This document shows positions 34,941-43,449 of a DNA stretch of 64,000 nucleotides, one piece after another. The notes under the pieces were generated by a model. That model was not told where the DNA came from and made no database searches. It saw only the letters and a list, made by a program, of their open reading frames with translations. Every line of letters begins with the position of its first letter. The stretch's first letter is position 1. The position numbers were made by a program, and so were the translations under genes. Source of the DNA: Cryobacterium algoricola. GTDB taxonomy: Bacteria > Actinomycetota > Actinomycetes > Actinomycetales > Microbacteriaceae. The stretch spans positions 310,001 through 374,000 of the forward strand of contig NZ_SOFG01000004.1 of NCBI RefSeq assembly GCF_004402485.1, given 5' to 3'.

Positions 34941-36206
34941 TTAGACGGCGTCGAGCGCGTAGCCCTCTTCGCCGTGAACGATGGTGTCGACGCCGGCCAC
35001 TTCGTCTTCGTTCGTGATGCGGAAGCCGATCGTCTTCTGGATGATCCAGCCGATGGCGTATGCCATCACGAAGGAGTAGATGCCGATGCCGAAGGCAGCG
35101 AGGGCCTGCACGCCGAGCTGGTTGAAGCTGCCGGTCTGGAGGAGGCCGATGTTGTTGCCGACGAGGCCGACGTAGAGCGTGCCGATGATGCCTCCGACGA
35201 GGTGGATGCCCACGACGTCGAGGGAGTCGTCGAAGCCGAGCTTGAACTTCAGGTCGATCGCGACGGCACAGACGGCACCGACGATGAGGCCGAGGAGCAT
35301 GCCCCACATCGGGGTCAGGATGTTACACGCGGGAGTGATGGCGACGAGGCCGGCGACGGCGCCCGACGCGGCACCGATCATGGTCGGCTTGCCGTCCTTG
35401 ATCTTCTCGACGATGAGCCAGCCGAGGATACCGGCGGCGGGTGCGGCGAGGGTGTTGATCCAGGCGATGGCGGCGATACCGTCGACGGCGGCTTCGGAGC
35501 CGGCGTTGAAGCCGAACCAGCCGAACCACAGCAGTGCGGCGCCGAGGAGGGTCAGCGGCACGTTGTGCGGCTTGGAGATGCCCTTCTTGAAGCCGACGCG
35601 CTTGCCGAGGACCAGGGCGAGGGCGAGGCCCGCCGCACCGGCGTTGATGTGCACCGCGGTGCCGCCGGCGAAGTCGTTGACCTTGAGGAGGAAGGGAGCC
35701 CAGCCGTCAGTGAGGTTGAACACCCAGTACGCGACCGGGAAATAGACCAGGGTGGCCCAGACGCCGGCGAAGATCATCCAGGCGCCGAACTTGGCGCGGT
35801 CGGCGATCGCGCCGGAGATGAGGGCGACGGTGATGATCGCGAAGGTGGCCTGGAAGCCCGCGAAGGCGAGGGCGTTCAGGTTGGGGCCGCCGTCGGCGCC
35901 GCTCGTGAGCAGGCCGTTCAGCCCGATCAACTCGGACGGGTTGCCGAGCCAGCCGCCGATGAGGGGCGGACCGAAGGACAGTCCGTAACCGTAGAGGACC
36001 CACAGAACACCGATCAGGCCCATGGCGCCGAAGCTCATCATCATCATGGAGATGACGCTCTTCGCCTTGACCATGCCGCCGTAGAAGAAGGCCACGCCCG
36101 GAGTCATCAGGAGGACGAGGGCTGCCGCGACGAGGAGCCACAGGGAATTGATGTTTGTGGTAAGTGCATCAGTCGTATCGTCCAGCAGGACCGACAGTTC
36201 AACCAT
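34941..36206 (-). CDS. amt: Ammonium transporter
   Basis: Amt/Mep/Rh-family channel for ammonium uptake. 421 residues, about 11 membrane segments. Signatures: MTPGVAFFYGGMVKAKS, GFQATFAIITVALISGAIADR in parts (FQATFAIIT, ISGAIADR), FAGGTAVHINAGAAGLALAL with the pore histidine, and GGIIGTLYVGLVGN with the second pore histidine in VGIHLVGG. The C-terminal tail has VDTIVHGEEGYALD, the PII-contact motif. No glnK or glnD follows, contrary to the usual actinobacterial operon. Upstream 290 bases carry a candidate GlnR-like site. Confidence 0.97.
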   Translation of the reverse strand: MVELSVLLDDTTDALTTNINSLWLLVAAALVLLMTPGVAFFYGGMVKAKSVISMMMMSFGAMGLIGVLWVLYGYGLSFGPPLIGGWLGNPSELIGLNGLLTSGADGGPNLNALAFAGFQATFAIITVALISGAIADRAKFGAWMIFAGVWATLVYFPVAYWVFNLTDGWAPFLLKVNDFAGGTAVHINAGAAGLALALVLGKRVGFKKGISKPHNVPLTLLGAALLWFGWFGFNAGSEAAVDGIAAIAWINTLAAPAAGILGWLIVEKIKDGKPTMIGAASGAVAGLVAITPACNILTPMWGMLLGLIVGAVCAVAIDLKFKLGFDDSLDVVGIHLVGGIIGTLYVGLVGNNIGLLQTGSFNQLGVQALAAFGIGIYSFVMAYAIGWIIQKTIGFRITNEDEVAGVDTIVHGEEGYALDAV

Positions 36207-36362
36207 GGATATGGTTACCTCTCTCTAACTAACAGGGATGACCGCCGACGTGCACAGGGTGAGCGTGAAGCGTGTATCGGCAGGTACAGAGACAGTGTGG
36301 AGTGCACACGTTTCCGCACACGCTCAGGGATGTTTCGACCGCGTTACGCGATTGTTGGCGGT

Positions 36363-36383
36363 GTTAACATCGTGTTTCCTAAC
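36363..36383 (-). promoter_or_regulatory. Candidate GlnR-type site upstream of amt
   Basis: The 290 bases between amt and zapE hold no gene. On the minus strand they contain GTTAGGAAACACGATGTTAAC, here 36383-36363; GAAAC followed after six bases by TTAAC resembles half-sites of actinobacterial GlnR boxes. It is about 160-175 bases from the amt start, far for a standard activator site. Weak evidence. Confidence 0.25.
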
Positions 36384-36496
36384 GCCCGGTATCCCCCGAC
36401 CCCGCGTTTCCCGGCTTGACTCTGTCACGGATTCAGTCGGTCTGATCCGGTAAACAGGCTTGTCAGAGGGGTTTTCGGCCGCGCAGCACCCGACTG

Positions 36497-37555
36497 TCAG
36501 TCGTGCGGCGGAAGCTCACCCGTCGTCAGCGCTACCATCCGCGACTGGGAGCGCTGGTACTTCTTCCGGTAGCCGCCCGCGAGCATCTCCTCGTCGAAGA
36601 CCTCCGCGAGGGGCACCCCGGTCGCGATGATCGGGATTTCGGCGTCGTAGACGCGATCGATGAAGGCCACCAGGCGCAAGGCATCCGTCTGGTCTGTCAG
36701 CAGGTAGCTGTCGGTGAGGGCGATCACTTCGACGCCGGCGATCAGCTTGATGTACTTCGACGGATGCACCGTGCTGAGATGCCGGATCAGGGAACCGAAG
36801 TCGTCTTCGGTCACGTTCGCTCCCCTCGCGACGAGCGCCGCGACGAGACGGTCGAGTTCCGGCCCCTCGACGGCGACGGAGTGTCCTTCGATGTCGCGGC
36901 GACGGTAGTCGAGCCCGTCGATGCGGAGGATTTCGAAGTTCGCGGACATGGCGCGGATCTCGCGGAGGAAGTCGATGGCCGCGAACCGGCCCTCACCGAG
37001 CGAGTTCGGCGGCGTGTTCGAGGTCGCGGCGACGCGGGTGCCCGATGCGACGAGTTCGCCGAGCAACCGGGTCATCAGCATGGTGTCGCCCGGGTCGTCG
37101 AGTTCGAACTCGTCGATGCAGATGAGCTTCGCCCCGGAGAGCTGCCTGACCGCGGCGGCATAGCCGAGCGCCCCGACGAGGGCGGTGTACTCGATGAAGG
37201 TGCCGAAGTACTTGGGCCCCGGCGCGGAGTGCCAGAGCGCGGCGAGCAGGTGGGTCTTCCCGACGCCGAATCCGCCGTCGAGGTAGATTCCCGGGAGTTG
37301 CGCCGGCGCCTTGCGGGTGCGGGAGAAGAATCCGCCCGGCCGCTGCGGGCGCCAGGCCTCCGCGAAGGCGGTGAGCCGGCCGACGGCCTCGAGCTGGGAG
37401 GGGAAGTTCACATCGGGCCGGTACGACTCGAATGAGGCGTGCTCGAACTGGGGAGGCGGCACGAGTTCGGCGACGATTTCCGCCCCCGTGATCTCGGGAG
37501 AGCGTTCCGCCAGCCGGTGCAGCCGACTGGGAGCCCGGGACGCCTCTGGAACCAT
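36497..37555 (-). CDS. zapE: Cell division protein ZapE (AFG1-like ATPase)
   Basis: 352 residues. P-loop ATPase of the AFG1/ZapE family: Walker [13 protein letters not shown] (about residues 94-105), [12 protein letters not shown], Walker [19 protein letters not shown], then [14 protein letters not shown] and the C-terminal [11 protein letters not shown] and [18 protein letters not shown]. In proteobacteria ZapE modulates Z-ring constriction; role in actinobacteria is inferred. ATG start; divergent from the sulfurtransferase gene across 186 bases. Confidence 0.92.
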   Translation of the reverse strand: MVPEASRAPSRLHRLAERSPEITGAEIVAELVPPPQFEHASFESYRPDVNFPSQLEAVGRLTAFAEAWRPQRPGGFFSRTRKAPAQLPGIYLDGGFGVGKTHLLAALWHSAPGPKYFGTFIEYTALVGALGYAAAVRQLSGAKLICIDEFELDDPGDTMLMTRLLGELVASGTRVAATSNTPPNSLGEGRFAAIDFLREIRAMSANFEILRIDGLDYRRRDIEGHSVAVEGPELDRLVAALVARGANVTEDDFGSLIRHLSTVHPSKYIKLIAGVEVIALTDSYLLTDQTDALRLVAFIDRVYDAEIPIIATGVPLAEVFDEEMLAGGYRKKYQRSQSRMVALTTGELPPHD

Positions 37556-37741
37556 CGTGGAATACCCGCGTTTCTGTCTCGGTTGGCCTTATGGACTGCT
37601 TTCGGGGCGTCCGTGTTGAAGTATTTCACCACAAATGCGCCACCCGGCCGGACCGCGTACATTCGAAGCGCGGGCCGGAAGACCAGCCTAAGCCGCGTTC
37701 AAATGATCCCGGGGCACAGCCCGGCCCCACTGGAGGTTCCC

Positions 37742-38644
37742 ATGCCCGTCGATCTCGATCCGGACGCGAAGTTCGCCGCATACGCTCATCCCGAACGGCT
37801 GGTCAGCACCGACTGGCTGCGGGAACACCAGGGTGACGCCGGCCTGACGGTCCTCGAGTCGGACGAGGACGTGCTCCTCTACGAGAGCGGCCACATCCCC
37901 GGCGCCGTCAAGATCGACTGGCACACCGAGCTCAACGACCAGGTACAGCGCGACTTCGTCGACAGTGCGGCCTTCGCGGCCGTCCTCGGCGCGAAGGGCA
38001 TCACGCGCGACTCCACCGTCGTGATCTACGGCGACAAGAACAACTGGTGGGCCGCGTACGCGCTCTGGGTGTTCAGCCTCTTCGGGCACCCGGACGTGCG
38101 CCTGCTCGACGGAGGACGGGACAAGTGGATCGCGGAGGGCGGCGCCCTGACCCGCGAGGCCACAATGGTTACTCCCGCCGAGTACCCCGTCGTCCCCCGC
38201 AACGACGCTCCGATCCGCGCCTTCAAGGAAGACGTGCTCGCGCACTTCGGCCGCCCGCTCATCGACGTGCGCTCTCCGGAGGAGTACACCGGGGAGCGCA
38301 CCACGATGCCGGCATACCCGGAGGAGGGCGCGCTGCGCGGCGGGCACATCCCCTCCGCCGTCTCCGTGCCCTGGGCGCGCGCCGCGGCACCGGATGCGAC
38401 GTTCAAGACCCGCGACGAGCTCGAGGCGATCTACCGGGGCGAGGCGGGGCTCCGCGAGAACGACGCCGTCATCGCGTACTGCCGGATCGGCGAGCGGTCG
38501 AGCCACACCTGGTTCGTCCTGACCCATCTGCTGGGCTTCGAGGACGTGCGCAACTACGACGGCTCCTGGACGGAATGGGGCAACGCTGTGCGGGTACCGA
38601 TCGTCACGGGCGCCGCGGCCGGCTCGACCCCCGAACCGCGCTGA
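37742..38644 (+). CDS. sseA: Thiosulfate/3-mercaptopyruvate sulfurtransferase
   Basis: Two-domain rhodanese, 300 residues. The first, inactive rhodanese domain has [17 protein letters not shown]; the second has the catalytic loop with Cys247 in [14 protein letters not shown], and [16 protein letters not shown]. The CRIGE loop is typical of actinobacterial SseA/CysA-type enzymes. ATG behind ACTGGAGG. It is followed after 20 bases by a SufE-family gene, the same pairing as in mycobacteria (sseA-sufE-like), so it probably hands persulfide sulfur to that partner. Confidence 0.94.
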   Translation: MPVDLDPDAKFAAYAHPERLVSTDWLREHQGDAGLTVLESDEDVLLYESGHIPGAVKIDWHTELNDQVQRDFVDSAAFAAVLGAKGITRDSTVVIYGDKNNWWAAYALWVFSLFGHPDVRLLDGGRDKWIAEGGALTREATMVTPAEYPVVPRNDAPIRAFKEDVLAHFGRPLIDVRSPEEYTGERTTMPAYPEEGALRGGHIPSAVSVPWARAAAPDATFKTRDELEAIYRGEAGLRENDAVIAYCRIGERSSHTWFVLTHLLGFEDVRNYDGSWTEWGNAVRVPIVTGAAAGSTPEPR

Positions 38645-38664
38645 ACCGTGACAGGATCGTGTCG

Positions 38665-39099
38665 ATGACTACTGCCGCGCTGCCCGCCAAGCTTGCCGAG
38701 ATCCAGGAGGACTTCCTCGAACTCGAACAGAAGGACCGTTTGCTCCTGCTGCTCGAGTTCGCCGATGAACTCCCCGAGCTCCCGGCCAGGTACCGGGACC
38801 ATCCGGACCTGCTCGAACGCGTCGTCGAGTGCCAGTCGCCCGTCTTCATCTTCGTCGACGTCGATGACCAGGACGCGGTGCACCTGCACGCGACGGCGCC
38901 CAGGGAGTCCCCGACGACCCGGGGATTCGCGTCGATCCTCGCGCAGGGCCTCGACGGCCTCTCCGTCGCCGAGGTGCTTGCGGTTCCGGATGACTACCCG
39001 CAGACCATCGGGCTCACTCAGGCGGTCTCGCCGCTTCGCATCCGCGGGATGTCTGCGATGCTCGCCCGCACCAAGCGGAGGCTGCGCGAGCGACCCTGA
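38665..39099 (+). CDS. SufE-family sulfur acceptor protein
   Basis: 144 residues. Conserved opening IQEDFLELEQKDRLLLLLEF, the sulfur-accepting Cys56 in VVECQSPVFIF (SufE has CQSxV at this place), and the late LSPLRIRGMSAML-type motif (here VSPLRIRGMSAML). ATG start without a strong ribosome site. It likely accepts persulfide from the upstream sulfurtransferase. It converges with the hydrolase gene, leaving a 6-base gap. Confidence 0.92.
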   Translation: MTTAALPAKLAEIQEDFLELEQKDRLLLLLEFADELPELPARYRDHPDLLERVVECQSPVFIFVDVDDQDAVHLHATAPRESPTTRGFASILAQGLDGLSVAEVLAVPDDYPQTIGLTQAVSPLRIRGMSAMLARTKRRLRERP

Positions 39100-39105
39100 G
39101 CTCGG

Positions 39106-40326
39106 TCACCCCTCGGGGTGGTCCGGTTCGGCCGGTTCCGGCGGGGAGCCGAGTTCACCGAGCCAGTTCTCGATCGCCGCGTTCCAGCCTTCCCTGTCGT
39201 AATTCCAGAGTTTGGTGTGCCTGGCGACCGTGAACGGCAGGAAGGTCACGATGTCGGGGCGGCGCACAGCGAGGGCGCGTGACGGGCTCGAGGGCACGTA
39301 GCCGTCGTCGTCGCTGTGCATCAGGAGCACGGGGAGTTCGAGGTCGTCGGCGCGGGTGACGAAGTCGAGCCTGCTGAAGTCGATCGGGCTTGCCTGGCCG
39401 GTGAGGCGGCCGCCCCAGCGCCGGCCGAGGACCTGCATGGCCCCCGTCGCAACGAGGCCGGGCAGGCGCAGCGTGCTGCCCTGGAACGCGACGACGTCTG
39501 CCCAGTCGATCACGGGAGAATCGAGCACGACACCGGAGAGCAACTGATGGAACGCCGTGCGCGTCGCGGTCTGCAGCACGATCGCTCCGCCCATCGACCA
39601 CCCCATCAGCACGATGCTCGTCGCGCCGTGCTCGGCGGCGAACCCGATCGCCGCATCGATGTCGTGCCATTCGGTGTCCCCGAGTCCGTACCGTCCGTCT
39701 CCGCTTCCCGGCGCGTCGCCGTCGTTACGGTACGACACCAGGAGACAGGTGTAGCCGCTGTCGTGGAACACCGGAACGGCCCGCAGGGTTTCCTGGCGTT
39801 GCACCCCGCGCCCGTGCACCTGGATCACCCAGCGGCCGTCCGGCCGCTCGGCGGGGATCAGCCAGGCCGGGGCCTGGCCGACCTCCGTCCGCACGTGCAC
39901 CTGTTCGAACGGGAAACCGAGGTCCCAGGGCCCCAGATAGGAATACCCGCCGAGGCGGCCTCTCCTGGCCTCACTCAGGTCCCCGTAGTCGACGCGGTGT
40001 ATCCGGCGGGTGACCGCCGTCTTGGTCACGCGGAGAATCTCACCGAGCTGGGCGTGCCCGGACTCGCGCTCGAACCAGAAGCTGTAGTCACCGGGAAGCA
40101 CGGAGTCCGGCGTCACGGCGAGGGTGATCGTCGAGGCTTCGAGGTCGACGCCGAGAACGTCGGTGTCATCGGAACGTGTGGTGGCCGGCGTCACGATGCG
40201 GCGCGCCATCACGGCGGCCAGCACGCTCACGCCCGCGGCCACGACCGTGGCCGCACCGGCAATGGACAGCGCGGTGACGGCGACGAACAGCCCGCCCGAC
40301 CTGCCTGACCTCGATTTTTCCCGCAC
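39106..40326 (-). CDS. Membrane-anchored alpha/beta hydrolase
   Basis: 406 residues. N-terminal hydrophobic segment (GGLFVAVTALSIAGAATVVAAGVSVLAA, cut here as VAVTALSIAGAATVVAAGV) followed by an external serine-hydrolase domain. Nucleophile elbow GWSMGG, Asp in LLMHSDDDGYVP, His in TVARHTKLW, oxyanion region QVHGRGVQR. It belongs to the BAAT/dipeptidyl-peptidase-like branch of bacterial alpha/beta hydrolases; substrate unknown. GTG start behind a perfect GGAGG, chosen over a longer extension. Confidence 0.85.
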   Translation of the reverse strand: MREKSRSGRSGGLFVAVTALSIAGAATVVAAGVSVLAAVMARRIVTPATTRSDDTDVLGVDLEASTITLAVTPDSVLPGDYSFWFERESGHAQLGEILRVTKTAVTRRIHRVDYGDLSEARRGRLGGYSYLGPWDLGFPFEQVHVRTEVGQAPAWLIPAERPDGRWVIQVHGRGVQRQETLRAVPVFHDSGYTCLLVSYRNDGDAPGSGDGRYGLGDTEWHDIDAAIGFAAEHGATSIVLMGWSMGGAIVLQTATRTAFHQLLSGVVLDSPVIDWADVVAFQGSTLRLPGLVATGAMQVLGRRWGGRLTGQASPIDFSRLDFVTRADDLELPVLLMHSDDDGYVPSSPSRALAVRRPDIVTFLPFTVARHTKLWNYDREGWNAAIENWLGELGSPPEPAEPDHPEG

Positions 40327-40377
40327 GCGTACCTCCGGCTGCCCGGCGTGCCTCACCGACCCGCCCGGAAAAAACTC

Positions 40378-40383
40378 TAGTCT
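40378..40383 (+). promoter_or_regulatory. -10 box for a leaderless DUF3000 mRNA
   Basis: TAGTCT ends six bases before the GTG at 40390, with no Shine-Dalgarno sequence, suggesting leaderless initiation. Confidence 0.5.
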
Positions 40384-40389
40384 GCAGAC

Positions 40390-40980
40390 GTGCCCGAAAC
40401 ACAAGAACCACTCCCCCCGGAGTTCGCCGCCGCGCTCGCGGCCATCCGCAGAGCGCACACCCGAACCGACCTGGTCCTCAGCGAAATCCCGGCCCCAGGG
40501 AAGCTCGCCCCGCACGCCGTCGCCCTGTCCGCGGATGTCGCCCCCTCACGCCATGGCGGCAACTCAGAACTGGGTACCGGCCGGTTCATCCTCCTGTACG
40601 ACCCCGAGGAGCCGGAGGCCTGGGGTGGGGCATTCCGGGTGGTCTGTTTCGCGCAGGCGCCCCTCGAAACGGAGATCGGTGTTGACCCGTTCCTCGCCGA
40701 GGTCGCCTGGGCCTGGCTGATCGATGCGCTCGACTCCCACGGAGCCCGATACACCGCGGCTTCCGGAACCGCGACTAAGATCATTTCGTCAGGCTTCGGT
40801 GAACTTGCGAAGCAAGGCGACGGTGCGCAGATAGAGCTGCGTGCTTCGTGGACACCTGTGGACCACAATCTCACCGCCCACGTCGAAGGCTGGGGCGAAT
40901 TGATCTGCATGCTCGCAGGTCTTCCCCCCATTGGCGAAGGAGTCAGCATGTTGTCCGCACGCCGAACCGGTCGTGGTTGA
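40390..40980 (+). CDS. DUF3000 family protein
   Basis: 196 residues. Conserved actinobacterial protein of unknown function; FRVVCFAQAPLETEIGVDPFLAEVAWAWL (parts FRVVCFAQAPLE, DPFLAEVAWAWL) and ELRASWTP are the best preserved stretches. It precedes RNase D, as Rv2680 precedes Rv2681 in Mycobacterium tuberculosis, so a shared RNA-related role is plausible but untested. GTG start, apparently leaderless. Confidence 0.9.
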   Translation: MPETQEPLPPEFAAALAAIRRAHTRTDLVLSEIPAPGKLAPHAVALSADVAPSRHGGNSELGTGRFILLYDPEEPEAWGGAFRVVCFAQAPLETEIGVDPFLAEVAWAWLIDALDSHGARYTAASGTATKIISSGFGELAKQGDGAQIELRASWTPVDHNLTAHVEGWGELICMLAGLPPIGEGVSMLSARRTGRG

Positions 40981-42169
40981 TCACCACGTGATCGATACGC
41001 GGGACGCCTATCTGGCGGCCACCGCGGCCATCAGCGCGGGAACGGGACCGATCGGCATCGACGCCGAACGCGCGTCCGGTTTCACGTACTCGCAGCGCGC
41101 CTACCTGATCCAGATGTACCGGCGCGGAGCGGGCACCTTCCTGTTCGACCCGCCTGCGATCGGAGACTTCTCCGAGCTCAACGCGGCGATCGCGGGAGAC
41201 GAATGGATCTTCCACGCCGCGAGCCAGGATCTCGCCTGCCTCAGGGAAGTCGGCCTCGACCCGCACATCATCTTCGACACCGAACTGGCCGCGCGGCTGC
41301 TCGGGTTGCCGAGAGTCGGCCTCGGGACGGTCGTCGAGGAACTCCTCGGCATCCATCTCGCCAAGGAGCATTCCGCGGCGAACTGGTCGACCAGGCCGCT
41401 CCCGGAGAGCTGGCTCGTCTACGGCGCCCTCGATGTCGAACTCCTTCCCGACCTGCGCGACCGCATGGTCGAGATGCTGGCCACCGACGAGAAGACCCAG
41501 ATCGCCGCCCAGGAATTCCAGGCGACGCTCGACCATGAGCCCAAGCCGGTCAGCGCGGAGCCCTGGCGCAGGCTGTCCGGAGTTCACTCGATTCGTTCCC
41601 AGCGCAACCTCGCCGTCGCGAGGTCCCTCTGGCTCGCCCGCGACGACCTCGCCAGGCACCTCGACGTGTCTCCCGGGCGCCTCGTCCCCGACGCGTCCCT
41701 CGTCGCCGCTGCACGGGTGTTGCCCGCCAGCAGGCAGGCGCTCGCCGACCTCCGCGAATTCAGCGGACGGGCCAGCCGCAGCGAACTCGACCGTTGGTGG
41801 ACGGCGATCCAGGACGGCATCCGTGCGACGGACCTGCCCTCCCTGCGCGGGACCGGAGACGCGCTGCCTCCGCCCCGGGCGTGGTCCGACCGGAACCCCG
41901 AGGCCGACCTGCGGTACAAGGCCGCGCGGCTGGCTCTCGGCCAGATCTCGGAAGCCTTCGCGATCCCGATCGAGAACCTCGTCACGCCGGACTTCGTGCG
42001 CCGGATCGCCTGGACGCCCCCGGAGCCGATCGACGTGGAGTCCGTAAGCGAGGCGCTCGTCGCCCTGGGCGCCCGCGACTGGCAAATTGAACTGACCGCA
42101 CAACAGATCACGGATGCCTTTGTGGAAGCCAACCAAACCATCGCCGTATCCGTCGAGGTCGATTCGTAG
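40973..42169 (+). CDS. rnd: Ribonuclease D-type 3'-5' exonuclease with HRDC domain
   Basis: 398 residues. DEDD exonuclease: GIDAERASGF (Asp/Glu pair), IFHAASQDLACL (third Asp) and YGALDVELLPDL (YxxxD, last Asp). An HRDC domain follows at about 200-280 (LWLARDDLARHLDVSPGRLVPDASLV, cut as LWLARDDLARHLDVSPGRLV). Likely acts in stable RNA 3' trimming. Start uncertain: GTG 40973 overlaps the DUF3000 stop by 8 bases and starts at the first conserved strand; an upstream TTG is also in frame. Confidence 0.93.
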   Translation: MVDHHVIDTRDAYLAATAAISAGTGPIGIDAERASGFTYSQRAYLIQMYRRGAGTFLFDPPAIGDFSELNAAIAGDEWIFHAASQDLACLREVGLDPHIIFDTELAARLLGLPRVGLGTVVEELLGIHLAKEHSAANWSTRPLPESWLVYGALDVELLPDLRDRMVEMLATDEKTQIAAQEFQATLDHEPKPVSAEPWRRLSGVHSIRSQRNLAVARSLWLARDDLARHLDVSPGRLVPDASLVAAARVLPASRQALADLREFSGRASRSELDRWWTAIQDGIRATDLPSLRGTGDALPPPRAWSDRNPEADLRYKAARLALGQISEAFAIPIENLVTPDFVRRIAWTPPEPIDVESVSEALVALGARDWQIELTAQQITDAFVEANQTIAVSVEVDS

Positions 42170-42246
42170 GATCCGTCCAAGGATTCGACCCGCCAATCGT
42201 GCCACCCTAGGATCAACCGACACCTGATCTGATTGATGGAGGCACC

Positions 42247-43446
42247 GTGGCCGATAGAGCAGAAGTCGTGTTTGTGGATGGGGTTCGTACCCCGTTCGGA
42301 CGCGCCGGCGAAAAGGGAATGTACTGGAACACCCGGGCAGATGATCTCGTGGTGAAGGCCATGATCGGCCTGTTGGAACGAAACCCGAAGGTTCCCGGGG
42401 AGCGCATCGACGAGGTGGCGATCGCCGCTACGACGCAGTCCGGCGACCAGGGACTGACCCTCGGGCGCACGGCGGCACTCCTGGCCGGACTGCCGAAGTC
42501 TGTGCCCGGTTACGCGATCGACCGGATGTGCGCAGGCGCGATGACCGCAGTGACCACGGTCGGTGCCGCGATCGGCTTCGGGGCATACGACCTCGCCATT
42601 GCCGGCGGCGTCGAGCACATGGGCAGGCACCCGATGGGCTCCGGCGTCGACCCGAACCCGCGGTTCCTCTCGGAGCGGCTCGTGAGCGAGGACGCCCTGA
42701 ACATGGGTGCGACCGCCGAGCGCATCCACGACCGTTTTCCCGAGTACACCAAGGACCGGTCTGACCGGTATGCGCTCCATAGCCAGCAGAAGGTCGCTGC
42801 GGCGTACGCCGCCGGCAAGATCCAGCCGGACCTGGTCTCCGTCGCCATCCGCAGCGAGCAGGGCTGGGGACTCGCGACCCGCGACGAGGCGCCGCGCCCC
42901 GAGACGACCCTCGAAGGCCTCTCCGCGCTGAAGACCCCGTTCCGTCCGTTCGGCCGGATCACGGCAGGCAACGCATCCGGGCTCAACGACGGCGCAAGCG
43001 CCTGCCTGCTCGCGAGCGGTGCCGCCGCCAAGGAACTCGGCCTCACCGTCAAGATGAAGCTCGTGAGCTTCGCCTTCGCGGGCGTCGAGCCGGAGGTCAT
43101 GGGCCTCGGCCCGGTACCGTCGACGGAGAAGGCCCTCCGTAAGGCCGGCCTCAGCATCACCGACATCGGGCTCTTCGAGCTCAACGAGGCTTTCGCGGTG
43201 CAGGTCATCTCCTTCCTCGACCACTTCGGCATCGACGACGACGACCCGCGCGTCAACGAGTACGGCGGCGCGATCGCGATCGGCCATCCGCTCGCCTCCT
43301 CCGGTGTGCGACTGATGAACCAGCTCGCGCATCAGTTCGCCGAACACCCCGAGGTACGCTACGGCCTGACCGCCATGTGCATCGGCCTCGGGCAGGGCGG
43401 CACCGTCATCTGGGAAAACCCGCACTTCAATCGGAAGGCAAAGTAA
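42247..43446 (+). CDS. fadA: Acetyl-CoA acyltransferase (3-ketoacyl-CoA thiolase)
   Basis: Thiolytic cleavage of 3-ketoacyl-CoA, last step of beta-oxidation. 399 residues. Active-site Cys95 in DRMCAGAM, His347 in AIAIGHPLASSG and Cys378 in TAMCIGLGQGG are all present; the N-terminus VFVDGVRTPFGRAG is typical. GTG start behind ATGGAGG. Three bases separate it from fadB, so the two make the trifunctional-type beta-oxidation complex. Confidence 0.95.
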   Translation: MADRAEVVFVDGVRTPFGRAGEKGMYWNTRADDLVVKAMIGLLERNPKVPGERIDEVAIAATTQSGDQGLTLGRTAALLAGLPKSVPGYAIDRMCAGAMTAVTTVGAAIGFGAYDLAIAGGVEHMGRHPMGSGVDPNPRFLSERLVSEDALNMGATAERIHDRFPEYTKDRSDRYALHSQQKVAAAYAAGKIQPDLVSVAIRSEQGWGLATRDEAPRPETTLEGLSALKTPFRPFGRITAGNASGLNDGASACLLASGAAAKELGLTVKMKLVSFAFAGVEPEVMGLGPVPSTEKALRKAGLSITDIGLFELNEAFAVQVISFLDHFGIDDDDPRVNEYGGAIAIGHPLASSGVRLMNQLAHQFAEHPEVRYGLTAMCIGLGQGGTVIWENPHFNRKAK

Positions 43447-43449
43447 GCG

